From Larkinella insperata (lineage in GTDB: Bacteria; Bacteroidota; Bacteroidia; Cytophagales; Spirosomataceae), in the NCBI RefSeq assembly GCF_026248825.1, contig NZ_CP110973.1, positions 5,291,501 to 5,355,500 on the forward strand: 64,000 bases of DNA. The letters are read 5' to 3'. Position numbers and translations under genes: made by a program. Below, piece by piece: positions 34,523 to 42,140 of this stretch. The notes below the pieces were generated by a model that was not told the origin of the DNA, searched no databases, and saw only the letters and a list, made by a program, of their open reading frames with translations. The number at the start of each line of letters is the position of its first letter. The stretch's first letter is position 1.

Positions 34523-35089
34523 TTAGGCTGCGGTTTTACCCCGCATAGAGCGCGGAATTTCGATGCTGGCAATGGGCAGCAGCGGACCGTCGAGGATTTC
34601 AACACCGTCCAGCGTTACCGCACCTACTTTGATTGTTTTGCCCAGATCCAGTTCAGCAACGTCCACATCCACAAAATCCGGGATGCGATCAACCGCTCCG
34701 CGCAGTTTCAATTTGCGCATTTTCTGAATCAGCTTGCCCCCTTTTTGCACACCGGGAGCCGTTCCGACGAAACGGATGGGTACTTCAACTTTAATGTCTT
34801 TACCTTCAACGATTTCCAGGAAATCCGCGTGAATCAACTGGTCGTTGACCGGGTGAAACTGCGTGTCCTGCAAAATGCCGACGTATTCGTCTCCTTCAAT
34901 GTTCAGCGTTACTTCGTACGCTTCGGGCGAAGTCAGCAACTGCCGGAACAGAATGGCCGGTGCATAAAAGTGAACTTGTGACTTACCACCGTATATCACA
35001 CCGGGTACGTAGCCTTCGGCACGAAGAGCCTTCGACTCCGTCTTACCGAGATTCGCTCTGTTATACCCTACAATCTCGTGTTTTTTCAT
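34523..35089 (-). CDS. rplY: 50S ribosomal protein L25/general stress protein Ctc
   Basis: 188 residues of the long (CTC) form of L25. The N-terminal domain (about 1-95) binds 5S rRNA (NRANLGKTESKALRAEGYVPGVIYGG). The C-terminal TL5-type beta domain (about 96-188) includes VEVPIRFVGTAPGVQKGGKL. ATG 35089 gives the expected MKKHEIVGYNR start; the longer frame adds nothing conserved. It follows prs on the same strand, the common bacterial prs-rplY pair, with a 102-nt spacer holding a heptad-patterned stretch. Confidence 0.95.
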   Translation of the reverse strand: MKKHEIVGYNRANLGKTESKALRAEGYVPGVIYGGKSQVHFYAPAILFRQLLTSPEAYEVTLNIEGDEYVGILQDTQFHPVNDQLIHADFLEIVEGKDIKVEVPIRFVGTAPGVQKGGKLIQKMRKLKLRGAVDRIPDFVDVDVAELDLGKTIKVGAVTLDGVEILDGPLLPIASIEIPRSMRGKTAA

Positions 35090-35159
35090 TTTTTTGAAAT
35101 TTAGATGTTTAAGGAAGATCAACGACTTAAAACAACGGGTAAAACAGGCTAATCGCTGG

Positions 35160-35190
35160 TCTTTCCTCTGTTGTCTATCCTCTTTGTTCC
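35160..35190. repeat. TCT-heptad stretch between prs and rplY
   Basis: Four successive 7-nt units start with TCT at 35160, 35167, 35174 and 35181 (TCTTTCC, TCTGTTG, TCTATCC, TCTTTGT). There is only weak complementarity to the A-rich sequence at 35125-35150. It matches the phase and style of the repeat at 34403-34450. Confidence 0.4.
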
Positions 35191-35191
35191 C

Positions 35192-36133
35192 CTAGTATTT
35201 TATAAAAAGTGAACTAATAGATTCGTGGTCACGAATGCGGCCGATGGCTTTGGCGAACAAGTCCGCTACCGTCAGCACGCGTACTTTGGGGTTCGGCTGG
35301 CGCAGCGGCAACGTATCCGACACCACCAGTTCTTCCAGAACCGAATTGGCAATGTTTTCGTGCGCTTTTCCCGACATCACCGGGTGCGTACAAATGGCCC
35401 GCACCGATTTTGCGCCTTTTTCCAGAATAATTTCGGCGGCTTTGCACAGGGTGCCCCCGGTATCGATCAGGTCATCGACCAGCACGACGTTGGCGCCTTC
35501 CACGTCCCCAATGACCTGCATCGAGGCAATTTCGTTGGCGCGTTTGCGGTGTTTATCGCAAAGCACAATGTCGGCGTTGAAATGCTTGGCAAACGCCCGC
35601 GCCCGGGCTGCTCCGCCCACGTCCGGCGACGCGATCAGCAGGTTGTCCAGGTTTAGACTCTGGATGTAGGGCACAAATACGGATGCGCCCTCCAGATGGT
35701 CCACCGGGAAATCAAAAAATCCCTGAATCTGGCCCGCGTGTAGATCAATCGTCATCAGCCGGTCTGCCCCGGCGGCTGCCAGCATGTTGGCAACCAACTT
35801 GGCGGCAATGGCCACGCGCGGTTTGTCTTTCCGATCCTGACGGGCGTACCCGAAGTACGGAATCACGACCGTGACGTAGTGAGCCGACGCCCGACGGGCG
35901 GCATCGACCATCAGCAGCAACTCCATCAGATTGTCGGCGGGCGGGTTGGTGGAGTGAATCAGAAAAACATCACACCCCCGAACCGACTCTTCGTAGCTGG
36001 GCGATAGTTCGCCGTCGCTGAATTTACGCAGGGTGTAACCACCCAGGTCCTTGCCGTACTGACGAGCAATCTTCTCTGCCAGATAATTGGATTGACTACC
36101 TGAAAAAATCTTAACCGTGTTGAGGGATGCCAT
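35192..36133 (-). CDS. prs: Ribose-phosphate pyrophosphokinase
   Basis: 313 residues, the normal length. It makes PRPP from ribose-5-phosphate and ATP for nucleotide, His and Trp synthesis. Marks seen: KIFSGSQSNYLAEKIA at the start, YFGYARQDRK (ATP/flexible loop), TIDLHAGQIQGFF (Mg-binding His) and the PRPP loop VLVDDLIDTGGTL. ATG 36133 gives the usual start. A TAnnTTTG element lies 20 nt upstream on the minus strand. Assignment secure. Confidence 0.97.
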   Translation of the reverse strand: MASLNTVKIFSGSQSNYLAEKIARQYGKDLGGYTLRKFSDGELSPSYEESVRGCDVFLIHSTNPPADNLMELLLMVDAARRASAHYVTVVIPYFGYARQDRKDKPRVAIAAKLVANMLAAAGADRLMTIDLHAGQIQGFFDFPVDHLEGASVFVPYIQSLNLDNLLIASPDVGGAARARAFAKHFNADIVLCDKHRKRANEIASMQVIGDVEGANVVLVDDLIDTGGTLCKAAEIILEKGAKSVRAICTHPVMSGKAHENIANSVLEELVVSDTLPLRQPNPKVRVLTVADLFAKAIGRIRDHESISSLFIKY

Positions 36134-36152
36134 TCGGTGCCGAAAATTTCCG

Positions 36153-36160
36153 CAAAAATA
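36153..36160 (-). promoter_or_regulatory. TAnnTTTG promoter element for prs
   Basis: On the minus strand the sequence reads TATTTTTG, an exact -7 match, 20 nt before the prs ATG. No TTG at the expected -33 distance. Confidence 0.5.
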
Positions 36161-36265
36161 CAAAGATTGTTCGACTCTTGGGAAGTGTCGCCCAAAGTTT
36201 TCTGCAATTAGGCCAACAATAAGATTTCTACTTTATTTTCTTGAACAATGGGATGAAGTTTTCGC

Positions 36266-36835
36266 CTACTTTTCTGCCAGCGCGAATCGTTTTGAAAGCC
36301 TGCGGTATAAAACAACGCACCCAACGGCCATCAAAATCCCAACTCCGGCCCCCGCTAGCACGTCCAGCGGATAATGCGCGCCCACGTAAATCCGGCTGTA
36401 GGAAACCAGTAGCGCCCACCCAAAAAGCCACTTGACCCCCGGAAACCGCCGACCCACCAGCAGCCACAACGCCATCGACAGAGCAAACGTGTTGGCGGCA
36501 TGGGAGGACGCGAATCCGTAGGTCCCTCCGCATTCGAGCACGGGGTGAATCAGCTTTTGCAGCGCTGGTTCGTGGCAGGGCCGCAGCCGCAGCGTCAACG
36601 GTTTCAGCAGCGCCGAAGCCGTCTGATCACTCAGGGCCACGGCTGCTACCAGTGTCAGCACCAGCCCAATGGCCTGTTTACGGTATTGAAAACTCAGCCA
36701 GCCAATCAGCAGCACATAAAATGGTATCCAGGTATTTCGCTTCGTCGCCCAAATCATCACTGCATCCAGCCAGGGCGCATACAGGCCGTTTAGCCAGAGA
36801 AAAAGATCAGTATCGAGTTGGTTGAGGGTTTCCAA
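36266..36835 (-). CDS. PAP2 family phosphatase, membrane-bound
   Basis: About 189 residues with five or six membrane helices. All three acid-phosphatase motifs of the PAP2 family are present: KPLTLRLRP (KxxxxxxRP), ASSHAANTF (variant of PSGH, with the catalytic His) and SRIYVGAHYPLDV (SRx5HxxxD). It probably dephosphorylates a lipid such as undecaprenyl or phosphatidylglycerol phosphate at the outer face of the inner membrane. No ATG is available: TTG 36835 gives the natural-looking (M)ETLNQLDTDLFLWLNG, while the upstream GTG 36895 would translate the adjoining inverted repeat. Confidence 0.82.
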   Translation of the reverse strand: METLNQLDTDLFLWLNGLYAPWLDAVMIWATKRNTWIPFYVLLIGWLSFQYRKQAIGLVLTLVAAVALSDQTASALLKPLTLRLRPCHEPALQKLIHPVLECGGTYGFASSHAANTFALSMALWLLVGRRFPGVKWLFGWALLVSYSRIYVGAHYPLDVLAGAGVGILMAVGCVVLYRRLSKRFALAEK

Positions 36836-36907
36836 ATTGAATGAGTGAATGAGCGAATAGCTCCGCTGAAAGGGGTAATTTACAGAGCTATTCACTCATT
36901 CACAATT
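36835..36907. repeat. Inverted repeat of GAATGAGY units, trpS 3' side
   Basis: The left arm (36835-36862) and right arm (36885-36907) are complementary apart from one 8-nt unit missing on the right. Units are GAATGAGT/GAATGAGC followed by a GAATAGCTC core beside the loop. The left end meets the PAP2 start codon and the right end covers the trpS stop region. Confidence 0.8.
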
Positions 36908-37880
36908 AATTGTAGCCTAGTTTTGTCCGGACGCGTTCGAGGGTTTTGGCCGCCACGGCCCGGGCTTTTTCTTCGCCCACCCGCAGTTCCTTTTCCAGCT
37001 CGTCGTTGTTTTCCATGTAGTACGTAAACCGTTCGCGGGGTTCGGCAAACTGGTCGATGATCAGTTCGTACAGTTCTTTTTTGGCGTGACCGTACCCGTA
37101 CCCGCCGGCCAGGTAGTTCTGGCGCATCGTTCCAACCTGCTCGTCACTGGCCAGCAGGGCGTAGAGCTTGAAGGTGATGTCGGTTTCCGGATTTTTGGGT
37201 TCCTCAAGGGGCGTTGAATCCGACACGATTTTCTTGATCACCTTATATAACTCGTTGGCGGGCTGGAAAATATCGATGTAGTTGTTATACGACTTGCTCA
37301 TCTTCTGGCCGTCGATGCCCGGAATGGTCATGATGCGCTCGTCGATCTTCGACTCCGGCAGCACAAACACGTCTTCACCCACCTGATTGTTGACCGCGCT
37401 GGCCATATCCCGGGTCATTTCGACGTGCTGCCGCTGATCTTTGCCCACCGGCACAATGTCGGCGTCGTACAGCAGAATATCAGCCGCCATCAGACACGGG
37501 TAGGTAAACAAACCCGCGTTGACGTCCGACAGCCGCTCGGCTTTGTCCTTGAACGAATGCGCGTTGGCCAGCATCGGAAACGGCGTGAAGCAGTTGAGAT
37601 ACCAGGCCAGCTCGGTGTGCTCCGGTACGTGCGACTGCCGCCAGAACGTATTTTTGGTCGTATCGAGCCCAAACGCCAGCCAGGCCGACGCCACCGCCCG
37701 GATGTACTCCCGACGCAACGCCCCGTCCTTGATGGTGGTCAGCGAATGCAGGTCGGCAATAAAGAAAAACGAATCATTATCGGGCTGCTCCGAAAGTTTG
37801 ATGGCGGGTTTGATGGCCCCCAGAATATTCCCCAAATGCGGTCGCCCGCTGCTTTGAATACCGGTAAGAATGCGAGACAT
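36906..37880 (-). CDS. trpS: Tryptophanyl-tRNA synthetase
   Basis: 324 residues, class I synthetase that charges tRNA-Trp. The HIGH-type motif is SSGRPHLGNILGAI, the ATP-loop is GQKMSKSYNNYID, and the tryptophan pocket region LMAADILLYDADIVPVG is present. ATG 37880 gives the standard MSRILTGIQ start; the longer frame would translate the flanking repeat. The gene is bracketed at both ends by related inverted repeats built from GAATGAG units, which is odd for an essential single gene. Assignment secure. Confidence 0.96.
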   Translation of the reverse strand: MSRILTGIQSSGRPHLGNILGAIKPAIKLSEQPDNDSFFFIADLHSLTTIKDGALRREYIRAVASAWLAFGLDTTKNTFWRQSHVPEHTELAWYLNCFTPFPMLANAHSFKDKAERLSDVNAGLFTYPCLMAADILLYDADIVPVGKDQRQHVEMTRDMASAVNNQVGEDVFVLPESKIDERIMTIPGIDGQKMSKSYNNYIDIFQPANELYKVIKKIVSDSTPLEEPKNPETDITFKLYALLASDEQVGTMRQNYLAGGYGYGHAKKELYELIIDQFAEPRERFTYYMENNDELEKELRVGEEKARAVAAKTLERVRTKLGYN

Positions 37881-37887
37881 GGCTTTT

Positions 37888-37988
37888 TGAATGAGCGAAT
37901 AAGTGAATGATAGAATGGAAGAATAGCTTTGCAAAAACCTGCAACTTGAGAAGCTATTCGCTCATTCACTCATTCACTCATTCACAAT
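37888..37988. repeat. Inverted repeat of GAATGAGN octamers, trpS 5' side
   Basis: The left arm (from 37888) runs GAATGAGC, GAATAAGT, GAATGATA, GAATGGAA, then GAATAGCTT. The right arm (to 37988), read in reverse complement, runs GAATGAGT, GAATGAGT, GAATGAGC, then GAATAGCTT. Core and outer TTCACAATTA end match the repeat at 36835-36907. The left arm would be the leader of trpS mRNA. Confidence 0.8.
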
Positions 37989-38019
37989 TAAACTTCGTGC
38001 AAACTTCGCTATTTCTGGT

Positions 38020-38027
38020 TAGCTTTG
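38020..38027 (+). promoter_or_regulatory. TAnnTTTG element directly before DUF2461 gene
   Basis: TAGCTTTG, exact -7 match, ends only 7 nt before ATG 38035. If used, the mRNA would be leaderless or nearly so. Confidence 0.5.
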
Positions 38028-38034
38028 GAACAGT

Positions 38035-38745
38035 ATGAAGACGAAAAACACTCCTAATTCGCAGCTTACCGTTCAAACATTTGACTTTCTGCGCGATCTG
38101 GCCCAGAACAACAACCGTGAATGGTTTCAGGCCAACCGCGCCCGTTACGATGCCGCCAAAACCGAATTTGAAGGATTCGTGGGCCGATTGTTGCAGGGCA
38201 TCGACTCCTTTGAGAGCCTGCCCAATACCACCGTGAAAGACTGCATTTTCCGGATTAACCGCGACATCCGGTTTTCGAAGGATAAAACCCCGTACAAAAA
38301 ACATTTTGCCGCGGCCGTCGGACCGGGCGGACGGCATTCGGGCCGGATTGACTATTACCTGCACCTGCAACCCAACGGCGAAACGTTTCTGGGTGCGGGC
38401 ATGTGGCAACCCACGCCCGCGCATCTGGCCAAATTCCGGCAAGAGGTGGATTACAACGTCGATGAACTGAAGGACATCATCGAAGCGCCGGAATTCCGCA
38501 CCTACTATCCGGAGGTTTCCGGCGAAAGCACGAAAACCGCCCCGAAAGGCTACTCGGCCGACCACCCGGAAATTGACCTGCTGCGCCGGAAAGAACTGTT
38601 TTTCATTCACCGGTATTCGGATAAGGACGTGCTCAAACCGGGCTTTGCCGACGAGGTGGTGAAGGGCTGCCGACTGATCAAACCGTACTGCGATTACCTG
38701 AATTACCTGTTTTACGACGAAAAGGACGAAACCGTGAGCCTCTGA
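38035..38745 (+). CDS. DUF2461 family protein
   Basis: A 236-residue protein of the DUF2461 (TIGR02453) family, cytosolic and without a known activity. Typical elements are TFDFLRDLAQNNNREWFQANR near the start, RINRDIRFSKDKTPYKKHF in the first third and GAGMWQPTPAHLAKFRQ in the middle, followed by a C-terminal helical part. No signal peptide or membrane segment. The ATG sits right after an inverted repeat and an exact promoter element. Family secure, role unknown. Confidence 0.88.
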   Translation: MKTKNTPNSQLTVQTFDFLRDLAQNNNREWFQANRARYDAAKTEFEGFVGRLLQGIDSFESLPNTTVKDCIFRINRDIRFSKDKTPYKKHFAAAVGPGGRHSGRIDYYLHLQPNGETFLGAGMWQPTPAHLAKFRQEVDYNVDELKDIIEAPEFRTYYPEVSGESTKTAPKGYSADHPEIDLLRRKELFFIHRYSDKDVLKPGFADEVVKGCRLIKPYCDYLNYLFYDEKDETVSL

Positions 38746-38778
38746 CGGGAATCAAAAAGCAAACGGTTCGTGTTACCA

Positions 38779-38817
38779 AGATGAACCTTTTTGTTTCATC
38801 TGTTTGACCCCATCTGT
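38779..38817. repeat. Small hairpin and CATCTGT repeat before gap
   Basis: A 7-bp stem (38779-38785 with 38795-38801) and two CATCTGT copies exactly 14 nt apart (38797, 38811), i.e. two 7-nt steps. The second copy ends just before the gap ATG at 38819. Weaker than the other elements. Confidence 0.35.
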
Positions 38818-38818
38818 T

Positions 38819-39820
38819 ATGGCGACTATTGCTCTGCATGGTTTCGGGCGCATCGGACGACAATTCCTGCGCGTTGCGTTAAGCAAAAATCTCTTTGTAC
38901 CGGTTTCAATTTCCGACATTCGCGATGAAGACACCCTGGCGGCTCTGTACGCGGTCGACACCAACTACGGGCGCTGGCCCGAGCCGGTGTCGGGCACCGA
39001 GGGCAAACTGACCATCGGCGACCGGGACATTCTCTACATCAATTCGTCCAAAGAGATTCCGGACTGGGCCGCGCTGGGCGTCGATCTGGTGGTCGACTGT
39101 ACGGGCCGGGCAACGGTTCGGGCGGGGGCGCAGGCTCACATCGACCGGGGTGCCAAATACGTGCTGGTCAGTGCGCCCAGCAAGTCACTGGCCGACTGCG
39201 ACGCCGTGCTGTTGAAAGGAATCAACCTGGATACGTTCGATCCGGCCAATCACCACATTGTGAGCATGGGGAGCTGTACGACCAACGCCCTGGCCGCCCC
39301 CATCAAGGTTATTCTCGAAAACTTCGGCATCCAGTACGGTTTGTTCTCGACGGTTCACTCCTACACAAACACCCAGTCGCTGACCGACCAGCCCATGAAA
39401 GACCGTCGCGATTCCTGGGCCGCGGCCGAAAACATCATCCCCTCGTCGTCGGGAGCCGCCCGGGCTTTGCAGTTTATCTGGAAAGACCTCAAAATCACCG
39501 GAAAAGCCTACCGCGTTCCGACCCGTACGGGCAGCATCGCCGAATTGAACCTGATTACGGAAAAAGACTGCACGGTCGAAGAAGTCAACGATGCGTTCCG
39601 CAAAGCCGCGGCTGAAGGACCGCTGAAAGGCGTGATGGACGTGCTGGAAGGCGAATGGGCCTCGTCGCGCATTGTGGCCGACCCGCACACCTCGCTGATG
39701 GATTTGCCGCTCACCGCCAAACAGGGCAACCTTTTGTCGATTGCTTCCTGGTACGACAACGAGTGGGGCTTTTCGAACCGGCTGGCGGAAGTAGCCGCTT
39801 ACCTGGCCGGACGGATTTAA
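38819..39820 (+). CDS. gap: Glyceraldehyde-3-phosphate dehydrogenase-type enzyme
   Basis: 333 residues. The N-terminal NAD-binding fold (IALHGFGRIGRQFLRVAL) and catalytic SMGSCTTNALAA with Cys153 are clear, with the partner His in STVHSYTNTQSLTD. IIPSSSGAARAL and the C-terminal SWYDNEWGFSNR complete the GAPDH pattern. Position 34 region reads ISDIRDEDTLA, differing from the usual NDL/T of glycolytic enzymes, so this could be a second isoform or an erythrose-4-phosphate-type relative. ATG 38819 gives the standard start. It is not next to other glycolytic genes. Confidence 0.9.
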   Translation: MATIALHGFGRIGRQFLRVALSKNLFVPVSISDIRDEDTLAALYAVDTNYGRWPEPVSGTEGKLTIGDRDILYINSSKEIPDWAALGVDLVVDCTGRATVRAGAQAHIDRGAKYVLVSAPSKSLADCDAVLLKGINLDTFDPANHHIVSMGSCTTNALAAPIKVILENFGIQYGLFSTVHSYTNTQSLTDQPMKDRRDSWAAAENIIPSSSGAARALQFIWKDLKITGKAYRVPTRTGSIAELNLITEKDCTVEEVNDAFRKAAAEGPLKGVMDVLEGEWASSRIVADPHTSLMDLPLTAKQGNLLSIASWYDNEWGFSNRLAEVAAYLAGRI

Positions 39821-39835
39821 CCGTTCCCGTCCGCC

Positions 39836-40129
39836 CTAGCGTTCCGGCGTCCAAACGTCCTTGTACCGTTCCGGATGCCGCTTGAACTGAACGTGTACGT
39901 AAGGGCACAGGGGCACCACTTTGAGATTATTCTGGCGGGCGTACTCCACCATCGCGGTGAGCAGTTCGCCCGCTATTCCTTTTCCCTCCGCTTCCGGCAC
40001 CACTTCGGTATGGTAAACCGTCAGGGCTGAATCAGACTTATCAAAAACCATCTCGGCAATGGTGCGTTCTCCTTCGCGGATGTAGAACATTCCCTTCCCC
40101 TTAAGGAGCATCAACTGAACTTTTTCCAT
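39836..40129 (-). CDS. Small GNAT acetyltransferase, YjdJ type
   Basis: 97 residues, the short GCN5-related acetyltransferase form (PF14542-like). It has EVVPEAEGKGIAGELLTAMVEYARQNN, matching the acetyl-CoA-binding Q/RxxGxG/A region, and a C-terminal VPLCPYVHVQFKRHPE typical of this subgroup. A cytosolic protein of unknown acceptor. It is convergent with gap, 15 nt apart. Confidence 0.85.
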   Translation of the reverse strand: MEKVQLMLLKGKGMFYIREGERTIAEMVFDKSDSALTVYHTEVVPEAEGKGIAGELLTAMVEYARQNNLKVVPLCPYVHVQFKRHPERYKDVWTPER

Positions 40130-40316
40130 AACAAAAGCTTCTCTAAAAGCCGGTTCCTCCGGCCCAACGGTGCAATACCGACAAGGTCACGATAAATTCA
40201 GTATTGCGCAACGATAAGCGCCAAGATTTTCGCGGGTTTTACCGGTTCTCCCCCATTGATGAGCTTGTCTTTTGGCGATAAATCCGTTTATTTCAGGGCA
40301 ATTCCTCCCTACCGAA

Positions 40317-41636
40317 ATGAAATATCCGTTGGTTCTGGTTTTCTGGTCCGCCCTGCTTTTCACGGCCTGTCAGCAGCAGAAAAAGCTCCCCGTCACCCTG
40401 CAACTTCCGCTGGAGATCAAAGACGGCTACGGACCGTTTCAGCCGGGTTTTGGCGAGCTGACCCCCGAATCGGACGACTACCCTAAGAGTGTCCCCAACC
40501 GAACCAGCCGTTTGCCAATCAAGGGCATTCCAAAAACCTGGGTAAATACGGTTAAAATCCGAATTGACCTGCAGCCTTATCAATTTATCTACCAAAATTT
40601 TTGCGCTGGCAACATTGATACGGCCTGGTTCAACGGATTTCAATCATACTGGAAATGGACGCCGGATGAACGGGCCTTTTCGGCCAGCCCCATCCGCTGT
40701 TTCGTGTATGCCATCAAAGGATTTGACACCGTAGCCGACGAGTGGGCCGTGATGGTCGATACAAACAACAACCTTGATTTTAGCGATGAAACCGCCGTTT
40801 ATCCGGAGGTGATTCGTGACGGAGCCATACCCGACGAGATTCGTAAACCGCTGAGGGTTGAGTATGAAGTTTATCAGCACGGAAAAGTCCGTAAGGCCCA
40901 GACCCTCATGAGCATTCGCCGGAAAGGGGAGCTGTTCCTGTACAACTTTCCGCACCATGCCGTCGCCACGGACCCAGGCGGGAATACCAACCGGCGCATT
41001 TTCGTATCGTCCGGTTTTTCCCATCTTGATTTTACCCTGCCGGATCTCGCCCTCCCCGCTTCGGTGAACAGAACGGGGAAAGTCGATCCGCAGGAACTCA
41101 TTTCGCTTGGAGAAATTATTGAACTTGAAGGGGTTGCGTACCGAAATAAAGGTGTAGACTTTGCCCGTAACGTCTTGCGGCTGGAGCGCGCCGATCTGGC
41201 TACGCAGACCTTTACCCTGCAGCCGGGGCAGCCATTTTGGCCCTTTGAAGCCCGCGAATTCACCACCGGCAAATCCGTAGCGCTGGCCGATTTTCGGGGC
41301 AAATACGTCTACATTGATTTCTGGGCTACCTGGTGCAAGGGCTGCGTGGAGGATATGCCGGCGCTCAAAGAAGTGTACCGCAGTCTCGACAAAAACCGTT
41401 TTGCCTTTCTGGGCGTGGTGAGCGCTGACAAACCCGAGCGGGTCCGGGCATTCCTCCGAAAAAGAGCCGTTGAATGGCCGCAGATTTTCTCGGATTCGAC
41501 GGATAAAATCACCCAAACTTACGGTATTCGGACACTTCCGGTTACGGTTTTGCTCGATCCCGACGGCAATGTGCTGGCCAAAGACCTTCGCGGAGCAGCC
41601 CTATCGGAAAAATTACGCGAACTAGCCGCCCGGTGA
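40317..41636 (+). CDS. TlpA-like thioredoxin-fold lipoprotein
   Basis: 439 residues from ATG 40317. The signal sequence ends in a lipobox (LLFTAC), so it is a lipoprotein facing the periplasm. About 290 residues of unassigned beta-rich sequence precede a C-terminal thioredoxin/TlpA domain with YIDFWATWCKGCVEDMP (Cys340, Cys343) and cis-Pro region YGIRTLPVTVLLDP. It probably reduces or isomerises disulfides or serves cytochrome c maturation; partner unknown. It stands alone on the plus strand. Confidence 0.85.
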   Translation: MKYPLVLVFWSALLFTACQQQKKLPVTLQLPLEIKDGYGPFQPGFGELTPESDDYPKSVPNRTSRLPIKGIPKTWVNTVKIRIDLQPYQFIYQNFCAGNIDTAWFNGFQSYWKWTPDERAFSASPIRCFVYAIKGFDTVADEWAVMVDTNNNLDFSDETAVYPEVIRDGAIPDEIRKPLRVEYEVYQHGKVRKAQTLMSIRRKGELFLYNFPHHAVATDPGGNTNRRIFVSSGFSHLDFTLPDLALPASVNRTGKVDPQELISLGEIIELEGVAYRNKGVDFARNVLRLERADLATQTFTLQPGQPFWPFEAREFTTGKSVALADFRGKYVYIDFWATWCKGCVEDMPALKEVYRSLDKNRFAFLGVVSADKPERVRAFLRKRAVEWPQIFSDSTDKITQTYGIRTLPVTVLLDPDGNVLAKDLRGAALSEKLRELAAR

Positions 41637-41654
41637 ACCGTACGGTTCACGCAT

Positions 41655-42050
41655 TTATGGACGGTTTTCGGCTTCGCGCAGCAGAAAATAAAACGCCAGT
41701 ACGTGAATGAGCTGAATGCTGACGGCGCTCCACTCCTCCCGGAGCGCCGAACCGAAAATCAGGGAAGCCATCGTCAGACCACCCGCCAGACCGCCCCAGA
41801 TCAGGAACCGGCCGCCTAGAAACAACAGAATCCCGATGGCCAGTTCAACAAACGGCAGCGTCAGGCCGAAGCCGCGAACCAGAAAATCCGGCAAAATGGT
41901 AGCCGAAAAATCCCCGACCATTTTGTCCGCAAACTTCGTCAGTTTAGGAATGCGCACCAGACCGTGCATCGCCAGGTCGACGCCCAGCCCGAGTTGCAGA
42001 ATCAGAAAAGCAAATTGCGTGTTATTTCGTGGAAAACTTCCTCTCGCCAT
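41655..42050 (-). CDS. DoxX-like small membrane protein
   Basis: 131 residues with about four membrane helices (FAFLILQLGLGVDLAMHG, LPFVELAIGILLFLGG, LIWGGLAGGLTMASLIFG, LIHVLAFYFLL). The layout and the HG...P pattern after helix 1 fit the DoxX/thiosulfate-quinone oxidoreductase small-subunit superfamily. Function unknown. It lies on the minus strand between the TlpA-like gene (convergent) and an inverted repeat that separates it from the TonB receptor. Confidence 0.72.
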   Translation of the reverse strand: MARGSFPRNNTQFAFLILQLGLGVDLAMHGLVRIPKLTKFADKMVGDFSATILPDFLVRGFGLTLPFVELAIGILLFLGGRFLIWGGLAGGLTMASLIFGSALREEWSAVSIQLIHVLAFYFLLREAENRP

Positions 42051-42070
42051 TGTTGAAGTACAGTTGTGGC

Positions 42071-42125
42071 CTGAAGTTTAGTACTTAATATACCGTCTAC
42101 CAACACACTAAATACTAAACTTCAG
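42071..42125. repeat. Inverted repeat between DoxX and TonB receptor genes
   Basis: A perfect 13-bp stem (42071-42083 with 42113-42125) with a 29-nt interior. The right arm contains ACTAAAT-ACTAAAC, a 7-nt step. It follows the receptor gene on the minus strand and may act as its terminator. Confidence 0.75.
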
Positions 42126-42140
42126 CCAGTAAGACTTAAA

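Noticed and set aside
36895..36906. GTG 36895 as PAP2 start
   Set aside because: It would translate the inverted repeat into protein; TTG 36835 begins where family-like sequence begins.
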